DNA of 64,000 bases from Oryzias latipes (lineage: Eukaryota; Chordata; Actinopteri; Beloniformes; Adrianichthyidae). Below the pieces are notes generated by a model, which saw nothing but the letters and a program-made list of their open reading frames with translations, ran no database searches and had not been told where the DNA came from. Position 1 is the stretch's first letter, and every line of letters begins with the position of its first letter. The stretch is from contig NC_019866.2 of assembly GCF_002234675.1 (NCBI RefSeq), positions 23,157,455 to 23,221,454 on the forward strand, written 5' to 3'. Below are positions 34,344 to 48,020 of the stretch, piece by piece. The position numbers and the translations under genes were made by a program.

Positions 34344-36540
34344 TGAGGGAGTCAGGAAGCAAACGAAGAAACAGCAGCGATGCGGAAGTGTCTGACAGTA
34401 AATTTATCTGGAGCAAAGGTTGATAAGGCCTTTGTTTTTGTTTTGATAAATCTGCTGTCCTGTTTATGCAGGAAATGGATGATTGAGAACTTCTGCAGCA
34501 AAGAAACCAGCAGAAATCCTGCAGGAGACCTCTGCAGTCACACCGTAATTCAACCACAGACCTTTTCAGAAGAAGCAGAAGGGAAACAGTTGTAGCACAA
34601 TTTAAGAGTTTAACTGTGTTATCATTTGCTAATGTTTAGCTCAGCTTCACATGCATTCACTGACACCGATAGCTGCTATTTGAATGAGCTGCATATAAAG
34701 CCCTCCCAGCCTCTCTGGACAACAGGCTGCTGTCTGAGCTGCCATTAGCATTCATTAGTAGGTCTATTTCAAGTCCACTTTTTTGCATCTCAGCAGCATC
34801 AACAGCCACGACAGACGTGTGAACCGGATCCAACACGACAACAAAACACCTCCGTGTCCAGAGATTAGCCGCAGAAACAGATCCTCATGCAGACACCAGT
34901 GCAGCATGTTGGGGCGAATGACGGTTAAACACAAGTTCAGGATTTCACTAAAAAGCTGCAAACTGCATATTCTCCACTCTGTTCTTGTAACTCCATCCAG
35001 CTCGTCTGATCACTGGAACATTCTAGTTCAAACCCTTATGCTTTGAGAAGAGAACTGCAGCCAACTGGATCAAAACAGTCTTGGCAGAACAATCCCATTT
35101 GATAGGAGTTCATTCGTGCTGCAGTATCTCAAAAACAGAGAACAGGACCAGCAACAAGTCCAAGAATATCCAAAGAGAGACGGTCAACGGCAGAAGGATA
35201 AGCCTCTCCTTTCATGTCTGGAAACCATGTCAGCCTGCAGGCTGAGAGCAAAGTCCTCACACTACTACATCTGCGGTCAAGAAGGATCCAACAAGACCAA
35301 GTCCTAACCAAGTTTCCCTCTGAAATGATGCGGATGTTCAGCATATTCATCTCCTTCACCCACTGTAGGCTTGGTAGCCGTTACAATGATAAAGTGTCGC
35401 ACAGTGTTTCCAATAATTTGTTTTTGTGAAAAAAGATTTCAATGTAAAAAATAACAAGAATAAAGTACTAAGAGTTACTGTGGCATTTATTATTTCATAA
35501 GTGACAAAAACTGCATGGAGTCTCAGAGCTCACTGGAGTAAAACCACAAAAATGAGGAAAAGTTTCTGCAGAGGGCAAATATGGACTCTGAATCTACTCA
35601 AACTAGAAGGTTTGGCACCTCCAGCGTGTAGCAACAGTTCCATCCTCTAACAACAGCAGGCCTCTGTTGTTCTCCCACAGTGGTGTTAAGCCTCTGCTCA
35701 GTGGAATATTCCATGATGGTCGTCTCTGGTGTCTCGTCACCAAGAGACCCTGCTGACACATCACATAGCGATCCACCAGGACACCGTTCCTGCCCATGCT
35801 CCAACCATCTACAATTAATAGATGAAGTCCTCCTTCAACACAAACAAATATTTATAAACGCATGGCTTTTTCCTGTTGAAACACCGCAATAGATTCGTTA
35901 TTGTTGCATATAAACTGATAAGACTCTGGTCTGTGCGACACCCACTTGATAACTGTCATCAGGAAGACGTGTGGCAGAAAAACACCAGCATTTCCACAGC
36001 AGCAAAGACAATGTTCAATGAGGACAAACTTTTTCAAACAAATTCTCCAGACATAAATAACAACTGTGTTGAAGGTTTTTCCCCCCAGAGATTTTAAAGA
36101 ACCATTGTAGCCTGGAAGGTGAGACAAACCTGAGACGAGCTTTGAACTCTTGTTCAGACTTTCTGTGTTCACGATGTGGCCTGATAACCAAGCTAACCAA
36201 AACCCGTTGCCCCAGATTATCTCAGAACGTTTGTCCTCATAAAACTGAAGGCTAATTTACACTGGTCTCCATTGCATTGGGTTAACTCAAAATAAAAAAA
36301 ATAGAATATTCATTTGATCAGAATGTTTGCATCTCCTCCGTCATGTCTGCGTCTGATGTTCGTCCCTCTGTAAAACACAAGCTTTACGCCGATTTGTTGC
36401 AAAAAGCTGGAAAAATGTGAAAATGTTTCACTGTGGTTTTAAAATAAAAACGTATTTTATTTTTCGTCTACGGTGACGCGCCTATGCATTAATACACATC
36501 AACACAAAACTAAGTGGCAACTAAATTGTTTGTTTTTTTT

Positions 36541-36612
36541 GGAGCCACAAGTAAACCAGTTTCTATGGGTGACATCACAGTCTCAGTCCAGTTCTCTTGT
36601 ACAGTCAATGAG
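36541..36612. repeat. Same dispersed repeat, truncated copy 3
   Basis: Only the right part is present: TTTCTATGGGTGACATCACA, CTCAGTCCAGTTCTCTTGTA and CAGTCAATGAG. Confidence 0.55.
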
Positions 36613-37305
36613 AAACACCAATGATGCAATAAAGTGGTTGAGTGACAGAATCTACACTCCGTGGGAAAAAATCTGCCTTCCAGCTCTACCAAGAATACAT
36701 TTATACTATGAAATTGAAAATTAGAAATGTGCTTTCTTTTCCTCACCTTTATCTTTCCCTCACCTTACGGGAAGTTCTTTTTGAAAGATGTAAAGACATT
36801 TCAAATGACTTTAGCAGTGTTAACAACTAATGACAAGAGGTTTCTGGTCAAAGCACAAATCCGCACCAAAATGTCCCTTAAACACAGCAGGTGCTTGATT
36901 GCTTGCCATCCCATGATACACTAAAAATGTTTCTTTAGCCCTCGACTCCATATATAGTTGTGTTAAAAATAACCAAAGTTGGGTTATTTTTAACTACTGA
37001 GTTTTTAGTGTGAAGGATGACGAATCAGAGTGCTGAAAGTAAACTCAAAATAGAAAACATACTGAAAGAACAGAATGTTAAATACTCTAGCTGTAATGAT
37101 TTGAATGAAACATCCCATAATGACATTTACCTTAACAGCTGAAATGACTCAAACAACGGATCCAAACCACAACTTTCTACTAACTCACTAAGCCTTAATA
37201 ATCGGCGTTTAAACCAACAATGGAAGAAAAAAAAAGCATTTAGTTTACGTTTTATAGTTATACAAAATACAAAATTGATCTAGGCTAAATACAATGTCTG
37301 TCTTT

Positions 37306-37480
37306 AAAGGGCCTATAACATGCAAAATTAAACTTTTGATGTTTTAAGTGTATTAAAATGTTCATTCCTCACAAAAAAAACAACCCCAAAGAAGTATTTT
37401 GATCCATTCACGCATTTCTGAGTATTCCTCTAAAACGCTGCTCTCTGAGCAAAAACAAACAGCCCTGTCCCAGACAAAGG
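37306..37480. repeat. Same dispersed repeat as 43985-44300
   Basis: GGGCCTATAACATGCAAAAT, then TTTAAGTGTATTAAAATGTT, TTGATCCATTCACGCATTTC and GTATTCCTCTAAAACGCTGC in the same order. Confidence 0.5.
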
Positions 37481-38705
37481 GAATACTTAAGATGAATAGC
37501 TTCAAAACATAGATTACGTCTATACAAATATGACTAAATCTGTGAAAACCATGTAAATTCAAAATCCCATTGAATCGAATCGAGTGGATTGAGCAAAACA
37601 AAAGCATTAACAGAATCGATCCAGCCCTAATATTTTTGATCAAAAAGGTTTTGTCTTGTAAAACTTTAATCTCAAATGTTTTTTGACATGATAGAAAAAT
37701 GAACTCATTGAGTTGACATGTTAAAAAAACAAAACACAAACAGCAAAAGCTCTAGTTTTACTGACCACAAAAAAAAGTTAAAACAAAAAACACTTTAATT
37801 TTAAAGAAACTACAAAGACGATTGTGATGAGGCTGTGAGGCAGAAGAAAATATGAACTATGGATGCATACTGCTGACATGGTATGAAAGACCTCCACGCA
37901 CCAACACAAAGCTAAACGTTGTCTGCTTCATGTGTTTAGGCAGCCAGTGCTCAAACATAAAGCATCACGCTCAAATCCAAGCTTTGTATGAGCTCTACAG
38001 TCAGTGTGGGTGGCAGAGTGAGCAGTTTGAATGGGGAGAGCAAAATGGGACAACAAAAGATGATCTTGATACTACAATTTGATGACTCACTCCTGTCTAA
38101 TGTGCGTCAAAGCAGCTTTTTTTCCCCATCATTCAGAGCTGAAGGCACAAATGATTTGCATCTGTCACCTCCTGCTCTGCACAGGTTTACTTCAGTGTCG
38201 GGTCCTTAGCACGTACGCAATCATAGCAGTGGAAACAAAATCAACCATCATGAAGTCTCTCTCTCTTAAAACAGATATTTACATTTGACATTAATGTGTT
38301 TTCTAAAAAAGGTTATTCATTCATTTTTCCTCAACAAACACAGGATCATTGTCTTCTTTTGCTTTAACAATTTATCTAAAAGATAAAATAAAAATAAAAA
38401 GGGGGGGGAATTTTGTCACACACGCCTTTTGGAGTTCTATTTAGTAATACCTCTGTGTTTGAGTGTCTACATCATCATTTATTAGTATACCAGACACATT
38501 TCATGCATCACCCTTCCATTAGTGATCTCCGTTAGAAAAGCAGACCATGCTTTGCACTTAGCCTGAAAAGGCGGATGTCTGTCTGAGCCGCAGCGTCCAA
38601 GAATCACGTGACATTGAGAAATATGATTAAAGAAAAATTTGCAGCTCCATCTCTGGGAAGCACTAAAATACCTATATCCTACAAATAAAGACTGATAACA
38701 TAAGG

Positions 38706-38840
38706 AGTAATCAATGAATTCAATTCAATTTTATTTTATTTGTATAGGCTAAATTCACAACAACAGTTGTCTCAATGGGCTTCGTACCGGTAAGGTAAAG
38801 TGAACATACAATGTTATCAGAAGTAATAAAGACTTCAGCC
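38706..38840 (+). repeat. Dispersed repeat tail (CAATTCAATTTTATTT type)
   Basis: ATTCAATTCAATTTTATTTT followed by TAAATTCACAACAACAGTTG and TCTCAATGGGCTTCGTACC is the degraded form of a widespread teleost repeat end. Confidence 0.5.
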
Positions 38841-39330
38841 CTTCAGTAATTGTCTAACATGATCATTCTGTATAGTGATAGGCAACTTTCTTATTATTTA
38901 TGTTGGTTTTATCAGAATGTGTTTTGTTCAACAACCCAAGCTGCGCAATACACGTCGCAGAAGACTGCAAAAAACGGTGATAAATGGTTACCTTAATGTG
39001 CTAAAAAACAATCTTATGGTTGCTTGAAATATTTCATGATTCAAATAAATCCATTTATGCCTTTGACCAGTCGGATGGAGCTCTTCCTGTTGTTAACATG
39101 AAAAAACAACTACCAGGGGAAAATTTCAAATAATTTTGTTGAAAATTATTACTGACTACTTACTTAACTTTTATTACATCTTTTAGAAAAAACATCTGAA
39201 ACTTCCAGCTTTTTCTGCCACAGTTATCACAAAAATGCATGTGAGATTGCAGAGGGACCGTACATCATTACAGAATATAGCATTGTTCGGGTGAATACTC
39301 GATTCTGATTGGCTGCTGGGTCTGCGTTAA

Positions 39331-40081
<751 letters not shown>

Positions 40082-40224
40082 TACCACAGGATAACTGCAC
40101 AGTGGAAAAGAAGTTCCGGTCACCTAGCTTAAATGTTTTGTATCACTGCGCCGGCTTCTTTAAAACAACCTTTTGCTTCATCATTTGGACAAAAACAAGC
40201 GGTAAGGGATTGAACTTTCTCTCT

Positions 40225-40510
40225 GAACTGATGCTTTATTCAACCCATCGGAAAGATCAGCATATATATATGTCGTTTTTTATCGCCGAATCTTGACTCC
40301 AGCGGTGGTGCAACGCAACGCGGACTATTTGTTACGTGATGCGGCGCAACGTGACAAATAGTTCCCTTGTTGTGAGAAAAGCGATCCAAATTGGAAAAAA
40401 AAACAAGAATTAAGGACTAAAAACTGGACGGGACGGGACCGGACGGTTCAGGCTTCCACAGCGTGCATTAAAAAGTGATAATGGACACTTCGTCTGCCAT
40501 TAACTATGAA
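40225..40510. repeat. Copy of the dispersed segment also seen at 47.66-48.0 kb
   Basis: Shares CTTTATTCAACCCATC, GCCGAATCTTGACTCCAGCG, AAGAATTAAGGACTAAAAAC and the TTCAGGCTTCCACAGCGTGC / CATTAAAAAGTGATAATG end with 47.66-48.0 kb. Only one arm of the foldback is present here. Confidence 0.55.
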
Positions 40511-42494
40511 TTTCTCCCTTTTTCAATTTTTGGATGCTGGTGTGCCGCAGGATTTTTGTCAAGGATAGAGTGTTTACCTTGGCTCAAAAAAGGTTGAAAA
40601 ACACCAAGTTGGATGACACTAAAGATACGACTATGACATTCACGAATGCCTTTTATGTCATTTCATTTTCTTACAAAAAAATGAAAAAAGATTTTTCCTG
40701 TAGGGATTTTTTTTAGCAGTGATTTGCAGCTGCGCTAAAGAAAACAAAAGTAACTTATTTGTGCTAAATAAAGGGTTAAAGCATTATAGTGAGTGAAAAC
40801 AGCAAATATAAAGAGCATGTTTTGAATGAATAAGCTCTCAAAATATTTTGATGAAAAATCATAGAAGTTACTTAGAAAATAAAATTAAGTAAGTAAATAA
40901 ATAATAAATTAAATTGGTCTTATGCTTTAAATATGACACCAGAGGTTTTTTTGAGTAAAATAATGTAATAATTTGGCTGGTAAAAAAACATGTGTGGCCT
41001 GTAGATTTCATCGGTCTCTTTTGAAAGTATTTCAGTAATGACCATAACAGATAACTGGAATAATATAGCATCTTTTGACTCATGCAAATGTGAACTTTCA
41101 ATCAATTCTACGACAATAGGATCCATCTCCATCTGCGGCACAGAACACCATATATAACCCTGTAACTGCTCTGAATACCTGACTAATAGAGCAATCCCTG
41201 ACCAACCAAATGCAAACACTGAAACCTGATCGTCTGGGTTTTCTCTTAAGTAAGCCTGACAAAGAAACAGCTTCAATAGTCCTTCAAAACATCAGAGGTG
41301 TTAGGAAGATAGCCTCTCCTTTCCATATGGTAACAGTAAAAAAAATGTTTAAAGCTCCACTAATTGGAAAAGGAAATCCCATCTCTAACACAATTTTAAC
41401 AGGCAGGTAAAAAAGCAAGCTACTGGACAGTCATTACGAAAGAGATCACTCTTTGGGATTGGAAAAGTACAATGGCAGGTTCTTGACGAATCTCAAACAC
41501 AGGAAGACCCAAGAAGACATTGTTCAGTACCTCTATCTGCTGAAGTTACGATTAAACAATGTTGCTCACTTTCACTAGTGTCCAATTATTCTGACATGCA
41601 CATATGCTTTGTGCCTAATTTGAAACACATTTTGTTAAGTTTGACCAGAATCTGGAAAGTGTGAACACCACCAAAGTCAAAAGTCTCAATCCCAATTTGG
41701 GTTCAGCTCTACAGGAAGAGTAGGTGTCTACCAGGCACCCAGGGACAGGACACTTAAACCTGTTTTGATCCCAATAGAAAGAATCCAGCAAGTTGATTTC
41801 AATTTAATTTGGAGTTGGACCATGGAAGTAAGAGGATTCGAGCGCAACATCTACGCAGGACGATTGACTGCTATCACAGAGACAATGGTGAGCCCAAGGT
41901 GGGGAGTGAGAGGGCCAACTCTTAAAAAGAATTGCTTACCCCAGAAACCATTTAGGGGAAATCCAGTGTTTTGAATGTTATGACAAGTTTACACAATCTG
42001 TGTCTTTGTTTTTAAATCAAAACATTTAAAAAAAAGTAAAAAAAAAAAATTCCTAAATGATGATACATCAGAACTTCACCTATGGAGGAAGTGGGTGCAA
42101 AAATGCATTTAGTCTGTCCAAAAGCCAACAAAGAACTAGTTCTGCTATGAACCGAGTTCACAACTTCACTTCAGAATGTAGAGCCAAAACCATGGTAGAC
42201 CAACAGTTTAAGATGTTTAAACTAGAGATCCAAAGATTCACTTTCCCCACAATTCAGTCCAAACCTAGATTTTAGGTTTGGTTTGATATCTGAATTGTGT
42301 TTTACAAAAACAACAAAAACAAAAATATCAGGAAGAATTTGAGCCTGAAAAGTAGCTGTAGAAAATTATGTACACGAAAGCTTTAAACATGGAAGCCCAA
42401 AACGTGTGCTAACAAAAGACTCTTCATCTGAAGTCGGCACGGGTTGCTGAGGGCGGTGTGAAGGTGGCTTCAAATTTAGCACGATAATTTGACA
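40511..42494. other. Unassigned sequence
   Basis: A/T-rich. Minus frame 40920-41276 (118 codons) and the plus-strand frames 41210-41974 lack recognisable motifs or splice context. No repeat copy elsewhere in the window was recognised. Confidence 0.45.
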
Positions 42495-42502
42495 GTTTCA
42501 AC

Positions 42503-43670
42503 TAGGGTTGGGCGATGTCCCCTAATTTGGCCGTTGACGATGTTTGCTGTCAACCATCGGGATGGACGATGACATCGTCGGGGGGGGGGGGGGGGGGGGG
42601 GGTATTTTTACATTTTTCGTTCTTATATAACTGCTATTCGTTATTTTGCTTTTTTCATTTTATTTCCCAACTAATGGTTAATCCGCGATGATCCAGTATA
42701 AACTGAGGGAAGTGACTTTAACAGAAAAAGTAACAAGCAAAATAGAAAAGAAGTGGTCCGCTCCCGCACTTAACTAGTGAAGTGGACCGGCGGAGGGCGG
42801 ATTTACAGCTTTATGTTTGATGGGAAGGGGGGGGGGGGGGTACATGAGCGGTATGTGTGGGAGATTTAAGACTGCGATCCGTCCCGCAGCTCTAGGGGTA
42901 CAAGCAACCGAACTCAGAACCGGGTCTAAACGTGTGTCTGAGCACAGTTCGGATCGTCAGCACACACAGCGGTTTGAGCTTCAAAAGCAGAAATGTCGCT
43001 CAGTCCTTAGAAAACATTCAATCAATCACGTGGATTTGTGTTTCCAGTCGTGTCCCGACTAAATAAAGGCTGATGTTATTCACAGGATGCAGCGCCACCC
43101 AAAGCTAATGTTGTTAGCCCGTGTTAGCATACTGCTAATCCTGGCTACGTTCAGAAAAAGCACTGACCACACGGATTAAAATTCAAATGATGAGCGAACA
43201 GGTGTTTCATAATAACCGTAACATTATTAAAAGCACGTTTAGAAGATCGTCTCGTATTTTACCGAGCTGACATGTCAATGTATATAGCTGCTCGCCGCTG
43301 TTATCGTTTTGTATTGAATTGTTACCTTCAATAAAGTTTGGAAAAAAAGCCGCTCGGCGGAAGTTGTATCCTCTTCCGGTTTTCAAACTGCGCATGTGCG
43401 AATACTGCGCGTGTGCGAATGATTTATTCCAACCGAAATTGTGACCTTAGTGAACGTTTTTATATTCTGAAAACATTTTTCTGGGCCCATGTACACGGTT
43501 GGATTCTAATCCGACCATTGATCCCATCAAGATATTTTGTACATGTAACCGCGGCTTATGGTGTCGACGCGCAACGTGGCGGGGGCGTGGCATCACGATG
43601 GTGGTCTCTCCATCGGGATGTCAGTCACCCATCACGATGGACGATGATATCGTCCATCGGCACAACCCTA
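42503..43670. mobile_element. Non-autonomous hAT-like element, 1168 bp, with exact 8-bp duplication
   Basis: The left end TAGGGTTGGGCGATG and right end CATCGGCACAACCCTA are inverted repeats. Exact GTTTCAAC duplications flank it (42495-42502 and 43671-43678). Subterminal CATCGTCCATC/GATGGACGATG words recur in both arms, and a 25-30-base polyG tract lies near the left end (about 42580-42601). The interior contains no transposase; a unique-looking stretch with CTAAATAAAGGCTGATGTTA and TTCAATAAAGTTTGG is non-coding. Confidence 0.75.
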
Positions 43671-43984
43671 GTTTCAACACAAACACACTGGTAAGCAGTA
43701 GAGATAGTAGAAATCTCCATTGAATAAACGGATCACGACACTTTATAGCAGCGAAAGACGCTTCCAACAGTTCGGTGAAGTTAGTAAAACATTTACAGAT
43801 TCGGTCTTAAAGGGCTCAAAAATTATTTAAGTAAACATTTTACACCGACAACAAATTTTTCTTACTTTTTGCTATACAAAAAATAGCAACATTAAAAGAA
43901 ACAAAGTACAGATTTCTTTTTCTAATGCTAAGGTTTCCAAACTTTCTCATGTGGCTTTTCAGCACCTACTTTTACTAGTTAATA

Positions 43985-44300
43985 GTTTAACTTTTTAAAA
44001 ATTGATTGGGCTTTGACATGCAATATCAACTTTTTGAGCTTGTAGGTGTATTTTAATGTAATTATAATGTTAATTTCTTTTCTATTTTCTAATAGTTTGA
44101 TCCATTTAGTTATTTTTGAGCATTCCTCTAAAAACCTCCTCTCTGAACACCAGCCCCTCCCAATCCATGAAAACAAGCCTGTTATCATATTCATACTTTG
44201 GTAAATGGGGAAAAGCCCCTTCAATTAAGAGTCTGAGCTGCCAGCCCCGCCCCCAGGCTAACACACACACACACACACACTTTTTCCGCTGGGCTAGCAG
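43985..44300. repeat. Dispersed repeat (GACATGCAATATCAACTTTTTG family) with a short (CA)n
   Basis: Shares the ATGCAAAATTAAACTTTTGATGT / TGAGCATTCCTCTAAAA / CCTCTCTGA blocks with 37306-37480. A (CA)n run lies at 44262-44281. No open frame of note. Confidence 0.5.
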
Positions 44301-44898
44301 TGTCTAAAATTCTTTCATTTTATATGCACAGAATCTATTTTTGCAAATCTTTAGATGTTTGTTTTCATGACGCAGACACGCTACCGCTAGGTTGACGTCA
44401 TGAAATAGGCGGCACCCTAGTTTAGGAGCAAAAGCCGGCGTATGGGGTAAAATAACTGTCAACAAAAAGAGTGTTTATGAAAAACAAAATTTAGCACGAT
44501 ATAATAATTTGTCTCACACTTAAAAAAAATGAATACATCATTTAGTTTTGAGTTTGACATGTCTGTTTGACATGATTTGTTTTTGCTCTGAAGCTCTTGC
44601 TTAGCTTGAATATGAAATTTCCTGTTAAAAAACTGTGAAAAAATATGTCAGGGGGGGTCATAGGCATATTCATCGAGTCCCGGAACATCGAATCAACTAA
44701 GTGAGCATGCTCTCTGTGCCTCATCAATTCATTTTAAAACAGAATTTACCTTTTTAGAATGTAATTGATACCTGGAAGGTAAATGATCTTCATACCATAG
44801 CTCCACTGAATGAAAACAAAACTGATAAACACAAAAAAAAAATACACCAGACCCAGAGGTGGTGGGAAAATGATCAAACAAAATTTAAAAAAAAAAAC

Positions 44899-45055
44899 CT
44901 GAGCAGGCAGTGGCAGCCTACCATTTTATTCCTTGGACAGGTGGGGCTTGCTCCACCCCCTGGACCTGTCCAAGTGTACGCCCAACAGTAGCCGGGACAG
45001 GCTCCGGCAGCACCTTGACCCCGAAAAGGATACAGCGGGTAAAGAAAATAGATGG
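44899..45055 (+). repeat. SINE tail fragment
   Basis: AGCCGGGACAGGCTCCGGCA followed by CCTTGACCCCGAAAAGGATA and GGGTAAAGAAAATAGATGGA matches the 3' part of fish SINEs of the same broad type as 1912-2144. The head is missing. Confidence 0.5.
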
Positions 45056-45104
45056 AAAATAACAAAATCGGAAAGCTAACTAGGAGCTAAAGTAGGCTAA
45101 CTGG

Positions 45105-46285
45105 TAGGGGTGTAAGAAAAAAAATCGATTCGGCAATATATCGCAATACTTCATTTGGCAATACTTGTATCGATTCAAAATGCTGCCATGACGATATTTA
45201 TTTAATTATTTCTGAGCGTCCGCCAGTGTCTGACTCTTGTTGTCCACTTCACCCTCCGACCGCTAGTTGGCAGCAGAGAACACGGAGCCTCTTCGAGCAG
45301 CTCTACACCACAAAACAACAGGAAGACTGCAGCGAGATGCAGCTTGTTCTGTTGTTATAAGGCATGAAATACTTCGTTTTTAGTTGGTATGGATACCAAA
45401 CAGAAAGTCTGTGCCATGTTGCTGCCAGTAAGATATAAAAACGTGGATTGCTGTGTTTTTTAGCGGCTCAGATAAAAACGAAAAGCAGTGCAGCTGCGCA
45501 GCGGCTAATGCACTTAGCATCGGCTAATGCTGTCGGCAAAGCGGGCCAAAGTTCTGCAGAACCTCCCCGCAATAGATTCTAGTTCAGAGACCTGATGAAT
45601 CAGAGGGATGTGTACAACGCTCTGAAAAAAGGCCGACATCGTGGTGATCGATGTTATAGGTTTGCTAGTATGAGAAAGCCTGGCTGCAACGGTGCAGAGC
45701 AGAGTGATATGTTAACAAAACAAAGCATCTTTGTTACATAAAGCGTCTCCTTCATTCCGTCATCATGCTGCCTCATCATCACACTTTATTGTTTCTGGAA
45801 AGAATCAGTGCCCCCACCCTTTATTTTTGAAGCACCATTCAGGCTCCTGAACCGTTTAAAAGCACATGAGAAGCTACATTAAGCAATATAAAAAAAATAC
45901 CCAGCATTTTAATTCCCCAATAGAAACTTATTAGTTAAGGCACATTCATTCTTTGTTTTTTCTTATACTGAAAAATATTTTGTTGTGGAAATCTTTCTAT
46001 ATTTTTAGTTACCAAAATAAAAGCACTATGAATTTGCCTTGGTAAAAGCAACTTATATATGAGATACAGTTGCAGTGCTTAATATTTTGATCATTAAATA
46101 AACTGAATTTGAAAATTTTAGTACAATGGAAGACATATTGAAATTCAGGTAGAGTTTTTTCAAAGTCATATTTTAAAAAAAAAAGAAAGAAAATATGTTT
46201 CGGCATAGTATATTGGGATACGTATCGCGGGGCGCATATCGGGATACGTATCGTATCGCCAGACTCTTGCCAATACACACCTCTA
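45105..46285. mobile_element. Non-autonomous hAT-like element, 1181 bp, with exact 8-bp duplication
   Basis: It begins TAGGGGTGTAAGAAAAAAAA and ends GCCAATACACACCTCTA, with exact CTAACTGG on both sides (45097-45104 and 46286-46293). Both arms carry ATATCG/CGTATCG subterminal words. No transposase remains. The interior has an AGAACACGGAGCCTCTTCGA segment and A/T-rich 3' half with no convincing open frame. Confidence 0.78.
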
Positions 46286-46429
46286 CTAACTGGTAGCCGA
46301 CCCACCCAAATTGCCAACTTGCGATGCATGAACAAATAGCAATACAATTATTTCCATTTTACTGCAACAGCTTAAATGAGAGTCAACATAACTTGAATTA
46401 TACTGGAAATGACCCTCATCTATAAAGGA

Positions 46430-46655
46430 AGCGAGAATCTAACATAAAAGGGTCCATCCGATTGGTCAATGTGGAAGGGTCCATGTGATCAAATGCACAA
46501 AGGGATTTATTTGATTTGTTACAATACTTCAATAGGCCAAATAATCGTTTTAGCACATATAAGTTAACCATTTATCACAATTTTCACCATCTTTCGTATT
46601 GCATAGCGTGATATCGCAATAATAGCAAATTTGCGATTTATTGTGCGGGCCTAGT
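46430..46655. repeat. Dispersed hAT-like family copy (inverted relative to 20.4 kb)
   Basis: The reverse complement contains GTGCTAAAACGATTA, CAAATCAAATAAATCCCTTT and ACCAATCGGATGGACCC, matching 20350-20600 and 38960-39090. The end TTATTGTGCGGGCCTA is close to the CATATCGTGCAGCCCTA terminus at 20.7 kb. Confidence 0.5.
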
Positions 46656-46800
46656 ATAAAATATTCATTTGTTGGTACCCCATACCAGTGCCTCTGAGAG
46701 CGAGTTGTCTTACTTCCTGGTAAGAAAATTAGCTGTGAAATTAACCAATATTTCATTTTAAAAATGGTTCTTTAGTGTGGCAAACGTAATATATTATCTG

Positions 46801-47190
46801 GATTTATACCATGGTTCGGGTGAATACTCTGTTCCGATTGGCTGCTTAAAATGTGATATACCACAGTGATAACCGCACGGTGAAGGAGAAACTCATTGTC
46901 TGTATTGATCTACAGCCCCTCCACAATCTCACACGCATTTTTGAGATAATTATTGCAGAAAAAGCTGGAAACTGCAGCTGTTTTTTCTAAAAGATGCAAT
47001 AAAAGTTAAGTTAGAAGATTTAAAAATAGTTTGATGTGTGTTCGTTGGTTTCAAGACGTTTAACAACAGATCTCCTTGTGCGCTGTCACTCTCACATACC
47101 AATGCATCATGGGAGATGTAGTGCATAAAACGGCCGGAGATCGCTTTTCGGAGCTTCATCGTTTTGTTCACTTGTTCCACGGTCTGATAC
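46801..47190. repeat. Dispersed repeat family (GGTTCGGGTGAATACTC), uninterrupted copy
   Basis: Contains GGTTCGGGTGAATACTCTG, ATTGGCTGCTT, GTGATATACCACAG and the AAAAGCTGGAAACTGCAGC block followed by TTCTAAAAGATGCAATAAAA. Related pieces occur at 39130-39341 plus 40082-40110, and at 55390-55480 (there as CAATCAGAATCGAGTATTAA). The class is not recognised. Confidence 0.5.
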
Positions 47191-47599
47191 CGGATTCTGT
47201 GGAGAGCTACACCGCTAAAGAAGAGCTTTAGCTGGTATTTTTGTTGGAACTGAGCGACTTTACGAGCTAAATCGGGACAAGGAAGTGAAGACTTTAACCA
47301 CTTCTGATTGGTCAGACTGATGACATGTGATTAAGCCCCCCAAGAATGATTGGTGGAGACAGTTAAAGGGACAGGACTTTTCCAAAATACAGCCGAAGGT
47401 GCAGCTGAATCGCGGTACCGTCATTCTTATCAAAATGTCTTTAATAAAATAAAATAAACGCAAAGAAAAAGTATTTTACGATCTTTTATATTCCTAACTC
47501 CTCAGTGTTTTATCAGGGCCTGTTTGGATGAACACAGAGCTGAAATCCTGGAGATGGGAAATGTTTTTAGATCAGTTAATGAGGGTAATTTCTCACGGC

Positions 47600-48020
47600 A
47601 CACTTGACCGTCTCCCACAGCACACTAGTGTGCCGCGGCACACTGATTGAAAAACACTGCTTTATTCAACCCATCAAGACAATGAGCATATATATGTTGC
47701 CGAATCTTGACTGCAGCGGTGGTGCGGCGCGACACGGACTATTTGCTACGTGGTGTGGCACGAAAAAAATAGTCTGCTTTTTTTTAGAAAAGCTATCCAT
47801 ATCGGGGAAAAAACAAGAATTAAGGACTAAAAACTGGTTAATATTTATTGCTTTTCTAAGTGACCATGGTATAAGCGAGTTAATGGCCTTCGAAGTGTGC
47901 ATTATTACTTTTTAACGCACTTCGCGGAAGCAACTGTCCTCCGCTTCGCGTCGGATGGTTCAGGCTTCCACGGCGTGCGTTAAAAAGTGCTAATGCACAC
48001 TTCGAAGGCCATTAACCCTT
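47600..48020. mobile_element. hAT-type terminal fragment followed by a long foldback repeat
   Basis: 47600-47662 (CGGCACACTTGACCGTCTCC ... GTGTGCCGCGGCACACTGAT TGAAAAACACTG) matches the ends of widespread vertebrate hAT elements that begin CAGTGTTTTTCAA. It is joined to a segment shared with 40225-40510 (CTTTATTCAACCCATC ... AAGAATTAAGGACTAAAAAC). 47879-47920 and 47975-48016 are 42-base inverted arms with two mismatches. Confidence 0.55.

Larger units (their letters stand above)
33249..38705. other. Upstream carhsp1 intron or spacer, no gene recognised
   Basis: Contains the 20-bp repeat at 34255, dispersed repeats at 36541 and 37306, and otherwise unassigned sequence. Minus-strand frames at 35129-35359 and 35598-35804 look like decayed coding DNA of unknown origin; no motif allows a name. 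Confidence 0.45.

Noticed and set aside
40920..41276. 118-codon minus-strand frame
   Set aside because: No motif, no neighbouring splice sites that extend it, A/T-rich surroundings; left as unassigned.
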